From Halobacteriovoraceae bacterium (GTDB lineage: Bacteria > Bdellovibrionota > Bacteriovoracia > Bacteriovoracales > Bacteriovoracaceae): a stretch of DNA of 64,000 nt. Under the pieces are notes generated by a model. That model searched no databases and had not been told where the DNA came from. It worked only from the letters and a program-made list of their open reading frames with translations. The stretch lies in contig PAVS01000005.1 of assembly GCA_002713145.1 (NCBI GenBank), forward strand, positions 124,001-188,000, written 5' to 3'. Of the stretch, positions 50,960-61,882 are shown in pieces (positions within the stretch are counted from its first letter, which is position 1; each line of letters begins with the position of its first letter). A program made the position numbers and the translations under genes.

Positions 50960-51901
50960 TTACACATCTCTTAGAAAATGACATATCGGGCCCGCTCCCC
51001 CTTGATATTTTTTTTCATAATAGTTTTGATGAAATTCTTCAGCAGGATAAAAAGTTGAGAACTCTGTCACTTCAGTTACGATTTGATTTGTAAATTTATT
51101 TTGCTCTTCAAGTTTTTGTATAAAACTTTCTGCTAATCGTTTTTGTTCTTCACTATGATAGAAAACCACCGAGCGATATTGAGTTCCACGGTCAGCCCCT
51201 TGTCGGTTGAGAGTTGTTGGGTCGTGAAGTCTAAAGAAGTGATCGAGTAAATTTTCAAAGCTACATACATTTTTATTATATTCGATTTGCACCACTTCAG
51301 CATGACCGGTTTTCCCCGTACAGATATCTTGGTAGGTGGGATTTTTCATCTCCCCCCCACTATAACCACTGGTGACTTTTATGACTCCATCCACACCTTT
51401 AAAGATGGCTTCCACTCCCCAAAAACAACCGGCTCCAAAAGTGGCAAACTCTTTATCCACCGCGAGAGTTTCATTTTGGTTTTCAAAGTGCTTTATATAT
51501 TCTCCATACCCTTGAGCTTCCAATCGATCCAAGGCTACAAACTCCAAGGCCGCTGAATTGATACAGTATCTAATCCCAGTGGGAGCAGGGCCATCGGTAA
51601 AAACATGCCCTAGGTGAGAATCAGCATTCTTACTTCTCACTTCCACTCTATGAACACCATGGGAGAGATCATCTTTTTTAACGATATTTTCAGGGACAAA
51701 AGATTTATAAAAACTGGGCCAGCCACAGGTGGATTTAAATTTATGCTCACTTGAAAACAAGACTTCTCCCGAGACAATATCTACATAAAGACCTTTTTCA
51801 AAATGATCCCAATAAATATTATCAAAGGGTTTTTCCGTCCCATTTTCTTGAGTTACATAGTATTGAATTTTAGTTAAATGCTCGAGATTTTTATCACTCA
51901 T
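50960..51901 (-). CDS. msrAB: Bifunctional methionine sulfoxide reductase MsrB-MsrA
   Basis: The order is MsrB then MsrA. N-terminal SelR domain: LYVDIVSGEVLFSS, STCGWPSFYKSF (resolving Cys), SHLGHVF and the catalytic Cys in IRYCINSAALEF; no CxxC zinc pairs, so it is the Zn-free type. C-terminal MsrA: FGAGCFWGVEAIF with the catalytic Cys, SGYSGG, HAEVVQIEYN and the HDPTTLNRQGADRGTQYRS stretch. It repairs both R and S forms of methionine sulfoxide. ATG 51901 is preferred over 51913 because GGGG lies six nt upstream. Confidence 0.95.
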   Translation of the reverse strand: MSDKNLEHLTKIQYYVTQENGTEKPFDNIYWDHFEKGLYVDIVSGEVLFSSEHKFKSTCGWPSFYKSFVPENIVKKDDLSHGVHRVEVRSKNADSHLGHVFTDGPAPTGIRYCINSAALEFVALDRLEAQGYGEYIKHFENQNETLAVDKEFATFGAGCFWGVEAIFKGVDGVIKVTSGYSGGEMKNPTYQDICTGKTGHAEVVQIEYNKNVCSFENLLDHFFRLHDPTTLNRQGADRGTQYRSVVFYHSEEQKRLAESFIQKLEEQNKFTNQIVTEVTEFSTFYPAEEFHQNYYEKKYQGGAGPICHFLRDV

Positions 51902-52054
51902 AAAAGACCCCATAAATAAAAATAGATTTCAAACAAAACCTATTGGCAAAGCTAAGACACGAGAAATATTCACTTCGCCCAAAGTTTCTTATTTTTATTA
52001 TAGTGTTTATTCCAAGACTGTCGATAAGAATAGCTCTAACAAAAGGACCTTGCC

Positions 52055-52474
52055 ATGAAAAAACTTAATTTCGATTTTGATTTTAGCCAATTCTCTCACT
52101 TCTGGTCACACGATCAGTTTAAAAAATTTAAAAAGCACTTATCAATTGCTAGACTTAAGAGTTCTAGATTCTCAAAGCGTGTTTACGAGCATGATTGGAA
52201 AGGTGAAGCGGTAAAGTTTGAGAGTATTTACTACGTGAATAAAGCCTTTTTCTATGGGGCGAGCCAGGATCTTCCTTTTAAAACCCTTTATCTTTTAGGG
52301 ACTCTACTCTCAGAGAAAAACGTTCACGAAGATGTGAAATATATCGTGCAAAATAATGTCTTAAAATACAAAGGAATTTTTCTAAAGCTAGATGACTTTG
52401 ATAATCAAAACCAAATTAGAAAAATCCTTCGCACTTATCAATTCGAAAAGATTAATCATCTGCAAGCAGCATAA
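52055..52474 (+). CDS. Hypothetical protein (139 aa)
   Basis: Begins with a short Phe/Asp-rich helix (LNFDFDFSQFSHFWSHDQF) and a Lys-rich basic patch (KKFKKHLSIARLKSSRFSKR), then alpha/beta sequence. No signal peptide or known family. AAAGGACC precedes the ATG. It is 60 bp upstream of rapA on the same strand and may be co-transcribed with it. Confidence 0.55.
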   Translation: MKKLNFDFDFSQFSHFWSHDQFKKFKKHLSIARLKSSRFSKRVYEHDWKGEAVKFESIYYVNKAFFYGASQDLPFKTLYLLGTLLSEKNVHEDVKYIVQNNVLKYKGIFLKLDDFDNQNQIRKILRTYQFEKINHLQAA

Positions 52475-52536
52475 AACTTGAATTTATCTAGTGGAGAGTA
52501 TTGACGACTCTCCACTGCCTCCTTTATTCTCACCTC

Positions 52537-55215
52537 ATGAAATATAAAACCGGACAAAGATATTATAGTGAATCCGAGCCTGAACTAGGCTTGGGCGTCG
52601 TGACTCAGCTTGAAGGCAAGACAGTACAAATACTCTACCCTCAGAGCTCAGAATCTAGAACCTACGGCATTCAAACCGCCCCCCTTAAGCGTTTTAGTCT
52701 TAATGTGGGTGAAGACGTGAGCAGCGAAGGTGTAAGCGCCATCATTACCAGTGTAAAAGAGTTAGATGATATCTTTATTTATGTCACAGACAAGGGTGAG
52801 TTTGTTGAGTCAGTGATTGATGCTGATATCAAAATAAATGGACCCCTCGAGCGACTTTTTATTCAAAATACTGATGGCCATGATTTTTATCAACAACGCT
52901 ATAAATCGGCCCTGGCCACCCGGAGCTATCAAGAGTTTAGCTATAAGGGATTTCTTGGGGCAAAGATTAGATATATCCCCCATCAAATTTTTGTGGCCTC
53001 CCAAGTGATTTCTTTGAGTTCACCTAAAGCTCTCCTTTGCGATGAGGTGGGTTTGGGGAAGACCATTGAAGCCCTGCTTATTTTACATGCTCTCAAACAA
53101 AAAGAGCTGGTTTCAAAAGTGCTGATTGTGGTGCCAGATTCTCTTAAAAACCAATGGTTCATCGAGATGTATAAGAAATTCTCATTGAGCAGTCTTATCT
53201 ATGACCCTCTTGAGCTTACACCTGAGCATCTGGCAGAATGTGAAATCCTTATTGCAAGTAAAAGAGATCTTTTAGAAAATGAAGAGATTGCTAGGCAATC
53301 TTGGGAGATGTTGATTATCGATGAAGCCCATCAAATTCCTTTTGCTAAAGATGAGCTGCTGCCCAACACTCTTAAGAGCATCAATGCCAAGACATACTCC
53401 ACACTGCTTCTCAGTGCCACTCCTGAAGTAACTGGAAGTGAGAATTTATTTGCTCAACTACAAATGCTGGATCCCGCAAAGTTTAGCTCCTTTGAAGACT
53501 TTAAAGCTAAACAAAGTAATTTTGGTGAGATCTCCAAGCTAATCGCTGAGATCCAAACCACGAAAACTATACCAAAAGCTGTTGCCAACTATGTCTTAGC
53601 TGAAGAGATGGAGTTAGCTCCAGAGAAAATCGTTCAAATTATTGTTGATCGTTTTGGGATTGGCAGAAACTTTTTTAGAAACTCTAGAGATCATTTGCAA
53701 AAATTTGAGAAAATTTTCACTGACAGAAAACCACATCCTCTGCCAATTGAAATTGATAAAAAGCAACTGAGTGATAGCAAAGTCATTAAGGCCAAAGCTG
53801 ATGAGATCATCAAGCTTATCTCAAACACTTCTGAGAAAATCTTTATCATCTGCCATGCTAAAAACGTGGTCATGACTCTACAAAAAGAAATTCTCGCTCA
53901 TATGAATTGCAATATCGCCCTATTTCATAGTGATCAAAGTTTATTGGAGCGAGACAGACAAGCAGCATACTTTGCTGACCCGGAAGGAGCGCAAGTTCTT
54001 ATCTGTACCGAGATAGGTTCTGAAGGGCGCAACTTTGAATTCGCCCATAAGATGGTGCTTTTTGATCTACCTAAAACTCCGGATCAGCTGGAACAACGGA
54101 TAGGAAGGCTTGATCGTATCGGCCAGAACAATGATATCGAAATCAATATCCCCTATATTAAAGAGAGTTTTGAAGAAACTCTCTTTCATTGGTACTCTGA
54201 TGTCTTAGGGATTTTTTATAAATTCTCCAACGCGGGAAGTTTATTTTATCAAGAAAACAAAAATGAATTAGTTTCTCTTTTAGAAAAACCATTTGATAAA
54301 GATTCAGTCACGAGCTTCATTGAAAAGATGCAAGAGAAATTCAAGGCCTTTGCTCATGAATATCAAACAGGTCGAGACCGTTTGCATGAAATTAAATCAT
54401 TTAATAACACGATCGCCCAGGACATCATCACTAAGATTGAGAGCTTTGAGCAATCCAATCCCCTTAAAGCTTATCTAGAAGATGTTTTTAATTTAGTGGG
54501 AATCGAATTCGATCAGCTCAATGAACATAGTTATTTTATAGGTCCATCGTACAATATGCTAATCCCCTCTTATGCGGGTTTAAGCTCAGAAGGAGCTTCA
54601 TATACCTTTGATCGCGACTATAGTATCAAACACGAGAATATTGATCTTTTAAACTGGGAACATCCTCTGGTTAAAACCGCTTATGATCTTTTTCTCAACT
54701 CGAACCTTGGAAATTTATCCATTGTTCAAACTAGTGATATGCCGCAAAACCTTCTTTTTGAATTTATCTTTGGTTTGCAAACCAGTGGAAAATTCAGACT
54801 GAACGCTAGTGTCTATCTCCCCTACACACCGCTCAGAGTTCTCATAGACGTCAGCGGCCAGAACGTGACCCAAAAGATGCCTAAGAAATATATCGATGGT
54901 TTAAACCTTGCTGCAGCAGATGATGCCCTTCTCCAGCAGTTTAAAAATATCCCAAAAAACACCGTTTTTGATCTCTTTAAAAAAGCACAGACTATTGCCG
55001 TTCAAAAACAAAATCAATTTGTCTCCAAAGCTCTAGAGGCTTGCCAAGAGCAATTAAAAACGGAGACACAACGACTCAGTTTCATGTACAAAGACAATAC
55101 TGCTGAACTTGCTGAGCAGTCTGAAAAAATTCAAACAAAGTTTGGCAATTATGAGCAATCAATTAAGTCGAGTCAGTTAGAGATTTCTGCGCTCAGGGTG
55201 GTTGTTGGGAAATAA
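52537..55215 (+). CDS. rapA: RNA polymerase-associated protein RapA (SWI2/SNF2 ATPase)
   Basis: Full-length RapA layout. N-terminal Tudor-like part: GQRYYSESEPELGLG. ATPase: LCDEVGLGKTIEALLIL (Walker A) near residue 170 and IIDEAHQ (DEAH box). Helicase C: CTEIGSEGRNFEFAHKMV and QLEQRIGRLDRIGQ. It uses ATP to recycle stalled RNA polymerase. The frame is open from a TTG at 52501, but ATG 52537 aligns with the start of E. coli RapA. A terminator follows the stop directly. Confidence 0.95.
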   Translation: MKYKTGQRYYSESEPELGLGVVTQLEGKTVQILYPQSSESRTYGIQTAPLKRFSLNVGEDVSSEGVSAIITSVKELDDIFIYVTDKGEFVESVIDADIKINGPLERLFIQNTDGHDFYQQRYKSALATRSYQEFSYKGFLGAKIRYIPHQIFVASQVISLSSPKALLCDEVGLGKTIEALLILHALKQKELVSKVLIVVPDSLKNQWFIEMYKKFSLSSLIYDPLELTPEHLAECEILIASKRDLLENEEIARQSWEMLIIDEAHQIPFAKDELLPNTLKSINAKTYSTLLLSATPEVTGSENLFAQLQMLDPAKFSSFEDFKAKQSNFGEISKLIAEIQTTKTIPKAVANYVLAEEMELAPEKIVQIIVDRFGIGRNFFRNSRDHLQKFEKIFTDRKPHPLPIEIDKKQLSDSKVIKAKADEIIKLISNTSEKIFIICHAKNVVMTLQKEILAHMNCNIALFHSDQSLLERDRQAAYFADPEGAQVLICTEIGSEGRNFEFAHKMVLFDLPKTPDQLEQRIGRLDRIGQNNDIEINIPYIKESFEETLFHWYSDVLGIFYKFSNAGSLFYQENKNELVSLLEKPFDKDSVTSFIEKMQEKFKAFAHEYQTGRDRLHEIKSFNNTIAQDIITKIESFEQSNPLKAYLEDVFNLVGIEFDQLNEHSYFIGPSYNMLIPSYAGLSSEGASYTFDRDYSIKHENIDLLNWEHPLVKTAYDLFLNSNLGNLSIVQTSDMPQNLLFEFIFGLQTSGKFRLNASVYLPYTPLRVLIDVSGQNVTQKMPKKYIDGLNLAAADDALLQQFKNIPKNTVFDLFKKAQTIAVQKQNQFVSKALEACQEQLKTETQRLSFMYKDNTAELAEQSEKIQTKFGNYEQSIKSSQLEISALRVVVGK

Positions 55216-55245
55216 AAAAGCCCCTAAAAAGGGGCTCTCTATAAA
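55216..55245. terminator. Terminator between rapA and actF
   Basis: AAAAAGCCCC and GGGGCT (stem AGCCCC, 55219-55224 with 55231-55236, loop TAAAAA), followed by CTCTCTAT; bidirectional layout. Confidence 0.85.
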
Positions 55246-55264
55246 AAATAATTTTTAGACTTAA

Positions 55265-56455
55265 CTACTGATGAAGATGCGCACCTTCAGCAAAGGTAGG
55301 ATCTTGGCTTGGTACCAGCTTTCTTTTACTTAGTGATCTAAAGACGACAAAAGTAAAGAGTCCTAACACTCCAATTAATTGCAGTGCTTGCAGTACACCA
55401 GCTCCAGCAAGGCCATGAATTTCATGATGCTCGAAGACCTTAGGGGCTACCATTAAGTAAAGATCAACAAAGTGACCGATAAGGATAATAGTACACGCCA
55501 CTCTAAGCACCTTAACATTTCTTTTCGCCCCTCTGGTCATAAGAACAAAGAAAGGAAGAACAAAGTTAAGAGCAAGATTAATCCAGAAGACCGAACCCCA
55601 CTCATGATGTCTTAATACATAGTATTCAGTTTCCTCAGGTACGTTTGCATACCAAATAAGAAGGTACTGTGAAATCCAGATATAGGCCCAAAAAACAGAC
55701 ATTCCAAACATCCACTTCCCTAGATCATGAAGGTGATTATCAGTGATCACACCTGCAAAATAGCCTTTAGATTTTAAATAAATCACAACAAGAGTTGTAA
55801 AAGCAATCCCACTGACAAATGTTCCAGCGAAGATATAAACTCCAAAGATCGTTGAAAACCAGTGTGGCTCAAGGGACATAACCCAATCAAAAGCAGCAGC
55901 TGAAACAGTCAAAGCGAAAAGGATAAGTGAGATTGCTGAGAAACCAACAAATTTCTTAGCCGCTTCGACTCCATTTTCACTATCCATTTTGTCTGAAAAT
56001 CTTCTGATCACAACACTTAAGAAAAACCAGATAGCGAAGATGATAACGTAGGTGACGAAAAAGCGTGGTTCATTTAACCAAGCGGTTTTTTCTGAAAGAA
56101 TAGGATCGTTTGCTACGACTTCTTTATGGGTCCATTCATAAAGTGAATGAGCTCCCATAATCACGGGAATTGCGAGGAGAATAAAACTCACTGGAATAAA
56201 GCTCATCATTGCTTCGAAAATTCTTTTATAAGGAGTTGACCAACTGGCCTGAATAACTCCAGAGACAGAGAGAACAAAAATCCCTGAAATTGAAATTGTT
56301 GTTACATATAACATGGCCACAAGTAGATCGACCCAACCCACATAAGCGTTCATAGCGAAGGACATTCCAAATGCAATCGCTCCAACCACTGCTAAGGCCA
56401 GGGAAATGGTTTTGATACTACCTGTAAACTCGTAATTCTTTTTACTTACTTCCAT
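55265..56455 (-). CDS. actF: Alternative complex III subunit ActF (integral membrane)
   Basis: About ten hydrophobic helices in 396 residues. Members of this family resemble half of the NrfD/PsrC fold, here with SKKNYEFTGSIKTISLALA at the N-terminus, WVMSLEPHWFSTIFGVY and WIWSQYLLIWYANVPEE-like loop (WISQYLLIW, NVPEETEYY). It completes the membrane domain of ACIII with ActC. ATG 56455 follows GGAGAG five nt upstream; TTG 56467 is an alternative. Last gene of the act operon, followed by a terminator. Confidence 0.92.
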   Translation of the reverse strand: MEVSKKNYEFTGSIKTISLALAVVGAIAFGMSFAMNAYVGWVDLLVAMLYVTTISISGIFVLSVSGVIQASWSTPYKRIFEAMMSFIPVSFILLAIPVIMGAHSLYEWTHKEVVANDPILSEKTAWLNEPRFFVTYVIIFAIWFFLSVVIRRFSDKMDSENGVEAAKKFVGFSAISLILFALTVSAAAFDWVMSLEPHWFSTIFGVYIFAGTFVSGIAFTTLVVIYLKSKGYFAGVITDNHLHDLGKWMFGMSVFWAYIWISQYLLIWYANVPEETEYYVLRHHEWGSVFWINLALNFVLPFFVLMTRGAKRNVKVLRVACTIILIGHFVDLYLMVAPKVFEHHEIHGLAGAGVLQALQLIGVLGLFTFVVFRSLSKRKLVPSQDPTFAEGAHLHQ

Positions 56456-56467
56456 CGATCTCTCCAA

Positions 56468-57022
56468 TTATTTCTTTCCACGAGTCATTAGTTTTTCACG
56501 TACATATTCAGCAACATACCATCTATCTTCTGGGTAGAGGTTTTGGGCATGACTGGCCATATTTCCTTTACCATAAGTGATGACATTAAAGATCTCACCA
56601 GCTGGGTAACTATCTCTTTTAGAATACTTAAATGTTCTTGATCTAAATTTTGGAGGTGCTGGGAAGCCACCTTCAGTGACAACTTTTCCATCCCCCTGTC
56701 CCTGAGCTCCGTGGCAATGTGAACAGGTTCTTTGGAAAAGCAACTCTCCACGCTTCCACGTGTACTCCGTCATAGCATAAGGATTTTCTTGAACCACTGG
56801 CTGACCATCCGCAGTCATGGGTTGTGGCATATGTCCCCTAGCAATGGTTCCCGCTGGAGGTGGTTGCATGGTTTGACCATCATAAAAAACTGGGTTCGTT
56901 GAGAAAGCCTCATAAGTTTCTGAGTACATCATATCATTAATAAGTGAGTAACCAGTTGAGTTCCTTCCACCAGAACAACTCATTAGAGTTGCAGTTAATA
57001 AAATAAGTAACAAGTACTTCAT
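56468..57022 (-). CDS. actE: Alternative complex III subunit ActE (monohaem cytochrome c lipoprotein)
   Basis: Lipobox LLTATLMSC in the first 18 residues, so lipid-anchored in the periplasm-facing membrane. One haem site CSHCH at the end of the RGELLFQRT segment, axial Met probably in GNMASH. ActE passes electrons between the complex and a soluble cytochrome or oxidase. ATG 57022 with AAAGGGA upstream is chosen; the frame is open to 57133 but that stretch is not homologous. It begins 13 nt after the ActD stop. Confidence 0.93.
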   Translation of the reverse strand: MKYLLLILLTATLMSCSGGRNSTGYSLINDMMYSETYEAFSTNPVFYDGQTMQPPPAGTIARGHMPQPMTADGQPVVQENPYAMTEYTWKRGELLFQRTCSHCHGAQGQGDGKVVTEGGFPAPPKFRSRTFKYSKRDSYPAGEIFNVITYGKGNMASHAQNLYPEDRWYVAEYVREKLMTRGKK

Positions 57023-57035
57023 CGTATTCCCTTTA

Positions 57036-57554
57036 TTAAATATTAAAATTCTTAACTTGTACGTCAATGGCACCGGTGTCTTTAAAGAAGTTGGTGACAT
57101 CATCAACATTAACTTTATCTTTCTCAATCGCAATCACAAACTTATTACATGTTTGCTCTGGATTCATGATCACAGGATTCTTTCCAGGCCAAAGTTTATT
57201 ATAAACTAAGAACGCAGCTACTGTGGTGTGAGCTGCAAAAAGAACTGTTAATTCGAATGAGATAGGTAAAAAAGCAGGCCAGGAAATAAAAGGCTTACCA
57301 CCAATATTGGTAGGCCAATCAATCGCTGAAGTCCACACCTGAAGTGCAACAGCACAACTTAGTCCAAAAGCTCCCGCTAGAAAGGTCACATAGGGAAGAA
57401 AAGATCTTTTGATCCCCATAGCATCATCTAGTCCATGCACTGGAAAGGGAGTGTAGCAATCATACATAGGTATGTTTTTATCACTCGCTTTAAAAGCACT
57501 GGAGAGCATTTTTTCATCATCATCAAAAATTCCGAGTACAAAATCTTTTTTCAT
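57036..57554 (-). CDS. actD: Alternative complex III subunit ActD
   Basis: 172 residues of the DUF3341 type: an N-terminal soluble part (FDDDEKMLSSAF, YDCYTPFPVHGLDDAMG), two membrane helices (VTFLAGAFGLSCAVALQVW and FELTVLFAAHTTVAAFLVY) and a short C-terminal tail. ActD is a structural membrane subunit at the interface of the Fe-S and NrfD-like parts. It sits 8 nt downstream of actC. The GLDDAMG motif and the spacing of helices support the family call. Confidence 0.9.
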   Translation of the reverse strand: MKKDFVLGIFDDDEKMLSSAFKASDKNIPMYDCYTPFPVHGLDDAMGIKRSFLPYVTFLAGAFGLSCAVALQVWTSAIDWPTNIGGKPFISWPAFLPISFELTVLFAAHTTVAAFLVYNKLWPGKNPVIMNPEQTCNKFVIAIEKDKVNVDDVTNFFKDTGAIDVQVKNFNI

Positions 57555-57562
57555 ATCTAATC

Positions 57563-58924
57563 CTATTTATGTCTTCCAAACTTATAAATTGATTTAACTT
57601 CTGCCACAGCGATACCAGGGAGAACTCTGATAAAGATAAAAAACAGTGTGAAAAATAAGCCAAATGTTCCAATAAATGTCATGACCTCAACCCAAGTTGG
57701 AGAATACATAACCCAACTCGATGGTAAAAAGTCTCTGTGAAGCGAAGTGGTAATAATAACGAAACGCTCAAACCACATTCCAATATTTACGAAAATACTG
57801 ATAATGAAAACAAAGACAACATTTGTTCTTAATTTTTTAGACCATAAAAATTGAGGAGAGATAACGTTACAACTAACCATTGACCAATAAGCCCACCAAT
57901 AAGGACCTGTTGCTCTGTTAATGAAAGCGTAGCGCTCATAAGGGTTACCTGAGTACCAAGCAATAAAAAACTCTGTTCCGTAAGCAAGACCAACCATCAT
58001 ACCAGTCACGATGAGAACCTTCCCCATCTTCTCGATATGCTCAATTGTTATGTAATGCTCCCAGTTGAGAACTTTTCTCGTGATAATCAGAAGGGTGAGA
58101 ACCATGGCAAACCCAGAAAAAATCGCACCTGCAACAAAGTACGGAGGGAAAATCGTCGTGTGCCAACCAGGGACAATTGAAGTCGCAAAGTCAAAGGATA
58201 CAATCGTGTGAACTGAAAGAACCAGTGGAGTTGCAAGTCCTGCGAGAATAAGCGACATCACTTCCCAGTGGTGCCAAGTTCTATTCGATCCCGTCCACCC
58301 AAAAGAAAGGGCGTTATAAATAAGTCTTCTAAATTTTGATTTGGTTCTATCTCTTACTGTAGCAAGGTCAGGAAGAAGTCCCATATACCAGAAAACCAAC
58401 GACACGGTTAAATAAGTAGAGATCGCAAAAACGTCCCAAAGAAGTGGAGATCTAAAGTTAACCCATAAAGAACCATGAGTGTTTGGATAGGGAAAAACCC
58501 AATAAAGAAGCCAAGGTCTTCCTGCGTGGATAAGCGGAAAGATACCGGCACAGGCAACAGCGAAAATTGTCATCGCCTCTGCGGCACGGTTAATAGCCGT
58601 TCTCCATTTTTGTCTAAAGATAAGAAGGACCGCTGAGATAAGTGTCCCTGCGTGACCAATACCTACCCAAAAAACGAAGTTGGTAATATCCCAAGACCAA
58701 CCTACAGTCTTGTTAAGTCCCCAAACTCCAATTCCTGTTCCCACTTGATAAGCAACAGTTAAAAAACCGAGAGTAAGGATGAGGGCTGATAGGTTAAATC
58801 CTAAAAGCCATGCTTTACTGGGTGGTCTTTCAAGCGTATCAAGAACATCTTCTGAAATTTGCTTGTACGTCCTCTCTTGAGTGACTAAGGGTGTTCTAAG
58901 TTCTGAAGTATGTGCATCTGACAT
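57563..58924 (-). CDS. actC: Alternative complex III subunit ActC (NrfD/PsrC-like)
   Basis: 453 residues with ten or so helices and NrfD/PsrC family motifs: [42 protein letters not shown] and [22 protein letters not shown]. It is the quinol-oxidising membrane subunit in ACIII, holding a quinone site in the first helices. It starts 13 nt from the ActB stop on the minus strand. A typical ACIII subunit with no anomalies. Confidence 0.94.
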   Translation of the reverse strand: MSDAHTSELRTPLVTQERTYKQISEDVLDTLERPPSKAWLLGFNLSALILTLGFLTVAYQVGTGIGVWGLNKTVGWSWDITNFVFWVGIGHAGTLISAVLLIFRQKWRTAINRAAEAMTIFAVACAGIFPLIHAGRPWLLYWVFPYPNTHGSLWVNFRSPLLWDVFAISTYLTVSLVFWYMGLLPDLATVRDRTKSKFRRLIYNALSFGWTGSNRTWHHWEVMSLILAGLATPLVLSVHTIVSFDFATSIVPGWHTTIFPPYFVAGAIFSGFAMVLTLLIITRKVLNWEHYITIEHIEKMGKVLIVTGMMVGLAYGTEFFIAWYSGNPYERYAFINRATGPYWWAYWSMVSCNVISPQFLWSKKLRTNVVFVFIISIFVNIGMWFERFVIITTSLHRDFLPSSWVMYSPTWVEVMTFIGTFGLFFTLFFIFIRVLPGIAVAEVKSIYKFGRHK

Positions 58925-58937
58925 AATTGACCTTACC

Positions 58938-61853
58938 TTATTTATTTCTAATTTTAGTTAAATAGTTAATACGTGGCTGAACATTCAACTCTTCAAGAAC
59001 TGTATAAGCTCTATCTTCTTTGAAATGATTTTCACGCTCAAGTCTTACAATCTTTGAGATTTCTGAGTCTTTATCGTTCATATCACCAAATGTAATGGCA
59101 TTTGAAGGACATGATTGCTGACAAGCAACTTTGATGTCACCGTCTTTAAGCTCTCTTCTTTCTCTTTTCGCTGTAAGCTTACCTTCTTGTATTCTTTGAA
59201 CACACATAGAACACTTCTCCATGATCCCTCTTTTTCTCACGGAAACGTCTGGGTTGAGAACCATTCTTTCAAGGTCACTTTCATGCTTATAGTTAAACCA
59301 GTTAAATCGTCTCACTTTGTAAGGACAGTTATTGGCACAGTATCTGGTTCCAACACATCTATTATAAACTTGTTGGTTAAGACCATCATGAGAGTGAAGT
59401 GTCGCCATAACAGGACAAACATTTTCACAAGGCGCATTTTCACAATGCTGACAAAGCATGGGCATATTCACCACTTCTGGTTGATTTTCATCCCCGCTAT
59501 AGTATCTATCAAGACGTAGCCAATGCATCTCACGTCTGTTGGCAACTTCTTCTTTACCAACCACTGGTACGTTATTTTCAGCACTACAAGAAACAATACA
59601 AGCTGAACAACCAGTACATTTATTCAGATCCACACTCATGGCCCATTGATGACCGGTTTTAGAATGTTCTGGATAAATATGAACCGTTTTAGGTTTTTTA
59701 ACTCTATTTCCAGCTTTATTATCTTTTTTATAAGCGTCGTAAGTTGTTTCACGAACAATATCTCTCCCTTCCATAGAATGGTGAGTTTGAGTTTGCGCGA
59801 TCACGGTTTTTGCCCCTGTTTTTGAAACTTTGGCAAATGATCTTACATAATTAAAGGCACCGTTATGATAAGTTCCAAAACCATAGGCGTTTCCACCACG
59901 ATCAACTGCTGGCTTAGAAGCAACTTTACGTCCATACCCAACGGCAATGGCCACAGTATTATCAGCGACACCAGGTTGAACAAGTGCAGGTAGTTCAACA
60001 GAATGCTTTTCGGTTGATACTTTTAAGACATCCCCAAGTGTGATGCCATTTTCTTTAGCATACTTTGGTGAAACCATGACATAGTTATCCCAAGTGGCTT
60101 TAGTGACAGGATCTGGCATTTCTTGGATCCATGGATTTTCCACCATGTCTCCATTCCCTACACCTACTTTTTGATAAAGAACAACTCTCATCCCTTTTTT
60201 ATCAGTACCCGTAGTATGAGATTTAAGCTCATTGATATACTTGTTGATATCAAAAGATCTCTCACTCGCTTCACGGGCATAATTTCCAGTCACAACACCG
60301 TCATGAAGAGCTTTATTCCAGTTCACCCCCTGACCTTCCCAATAGGCTTGCATGTACTTGTGAAAATCACCTTCCATACCTGCAAATTTCATTAAAGTCT
60401 CAGACCACATTCTTGTTCCAAAAAGCGGCTGAATAGCAGGTTGAGTAAAGCTTAATTCATCATTAGAAACCACAGTGTCTGACCATGATTCATAAGTGTG
60501 GTTGGTAGCTGCCACATATTTAGATTGCTTTGAAGTTTCATTGGCAATTGTTGTCATAGTGACAGTGGTCGGAACTTTCTTTAATCCCGACATAAGTCTT
60601 TTCTGGTCATAGTAATCATAACCCGGGTTAACACCTACGAAGAAGACTGCTCCAACATTTCCATTATTCATTTGAGTGACAAGATTCACAAATTCAGAAT
60701 CATCAGCACCTACGAAATGCTCATGGTTATAAGCTCTTACTGTTGATCCATAATTACCGAGAAGTGTGTTGATCTTATTGCAAAGAACCTGCATAGAAAC
60801 ATCATTACAACCACATACAACAAGAGACTTACCTTTTGCTTTTTGGAGATCCGCAACGACTTTTTTAACCACCTCTTGGTTATCGCTTGAAGGCTTAAAT
60901 TGATAACCACTCAAAGCGGCATAAACTCCAAGCATGATATTTTCAATATCATTATGTGTTTTTGTATAGCGGACATCAGCACTCATCCCCGTCAAGCTCA
61001 TTGATTGCTCAATTTGGTAATGTTTGTTCAGTCCATTTTTATGATTTACATCTCTTCTTTTAGAATATGCCTTGGCATGTTGAACTGAGTTCCCCCAAGT
61101 CCCTAAAAAGTCAGCATCAAAAGAGACAACAACATCAGCCGCTTCAAAGTCGTGTTCATTGCGACCATTGGCCCCATGAGTGACTTGGTTGGCCTTTAAT
61201 TCAGCTGCATTAGAATAAGGCTCATAAGCGATATGATTAGCATTGTATTTACTTTTAAATTGATTAATCACTCTTAACTCTGAAGGTGAAGCAAGATTTG
61301 GAGTGACAACATAAACAGACTTTCCATTACTAGAGAGCTCATTCATAAGTTCTTTATCAAACTTCTCCCACTCAACTTGGCTTCCTTTAATCATAGGCCC
61401 TTGCAGTCTATTGTGATCGTAGAGTGAAAGAACAGAAGCTTGCGCTCTCGCATTCGCTCCCCCTTCAGTCACTTGGGACTTTTCATTCCCTTCAACTTTA
61501 ATAGGTCTTCCTTCACGAGTCTTGAGCAGAACGGGAATCCCAGCGTAAGTAGAAGCATACCAATTTGCGACACCAGGTATGACGTTTTCTTGTTTATTTA
61601 AATACGGCATAGCTTTTCTTACGGGTATCTTAATACATCCAGTAAGAGGAAGAGCCGAAACAGAAAAGCCCATAATCTTTAGAAAGCTTCTTCTGTTTTT
61701 ATTTACTGAGAGAGAATCAAACTCTTCATCTTTAAACTCAGCTTTTAAATCAGTAGGATCTAGAACTTTCTTTTCAACATCTTGCCAATAAGTAGGAGTG
61801 CTTGAATCATCGCATCCACAACTTGTTCCACAATTATTATTCGTCTCATTCAT
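58938..61853 (-). CDS. actB: Alternative complex III subunit ActB (Fe-S/molybdopterin-fold)
   Basis: 971 residues. N-terminal Cys-rich tail, then a twin-arginine signal [11 protein letters not shown] with a lipobox-like LTGC. The middle is a molybdopterin-oxidoreductase-like domain that in ACIII carries no cofactor. The C-terminal part has four Fe-S sites: [36 protein letters not shown] and [11 protein letters not shown] with a late [10 protein letters not shown]. It conducts electrons from ActC to the haem subunits. The start is 29 nt downstream of actA. Confidence 0.94.
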   Translation of the reverse strand: MNETNNNCGTSCGCDDSSTPTYWQDVEKKVLDPTDLKAEFKDEEFDSLSVNKNRRSFLKIMGFSVSALPLTGCIKIPVRKAMPYLNKQENVIPGVANWYASTYAGIPVLLKTREGRPIKVEGNEKSQVTEGGANARAQASVLSLYDHNRLQGPMIKGSQVEWEKFDKELMNELSSNGKSVYVVTPNLASPSELRVINQFKSKYNANHIAYEPYSNAAELKANQVTHGANGRNEHDFEAADVVVSFDADFLGTWGNSVQHAKAYSKRRDVNHKNGLNKHYQIEQSMSLTGMSADVRYTKTHNDIENIMLGVYAALSGYQFKPSSDNQEVVKKVVADLQKAKGKSLVVCGCNDVSMQVLCNKINTLLGNYGSTVRAYNHEHFVGADDSEFVNLVTQMNNGNVGAVFFVGVNPGYDYYDQKRLMSGLKKVPTTVTMTTIANETSKQSKYVAATNHTYESWSDTVVSNDELSFTQPAIQPLFGTRMWSETLMKFAGMEGDFHKYMQAYWEGQGVNWNKALHDGVVTGNYAREASERSFDINKYINELKSHTTGTDKKGMRVVLYQKVGVGNGDMVENPWIQEMPDPVTKATWDNYVMVSPKYAKENGITLGDVLKVSTEKHSVELPALVQPGVADNTVAIAVGYGRKVASKPAVDRGGNAYGFGTYHNGAFNYVRSFAKVSKTGAKTVIAQTQTHHSMEGRDIVRETTYDAYKKDNKAGNRVKKPKTVHIYPEHSKTGHQWAMSVDLNKCTGCSACIVSCSAENNVPVVGKEEVANRREMHWLRLDRYYSGDENQPEVVNMPMLCQHCENAPCENVCPVMATLHSHDGLNQQVYNRCVGTRYCANNCPYKVRRFNWFNYKHESDLERMVLNPDVSVRKRGIMEKCSMCVQRIQEGKLTAKRERRELKDGDIKVACQQSCPSNAITFGDMNDKDSEISKIVRLERENHFKEDRAYTVLEELNVQPRINYLTKIRNK

Positions 61854-61882
61854 ATTGATTAACCTTTATTGCAAAAACTATT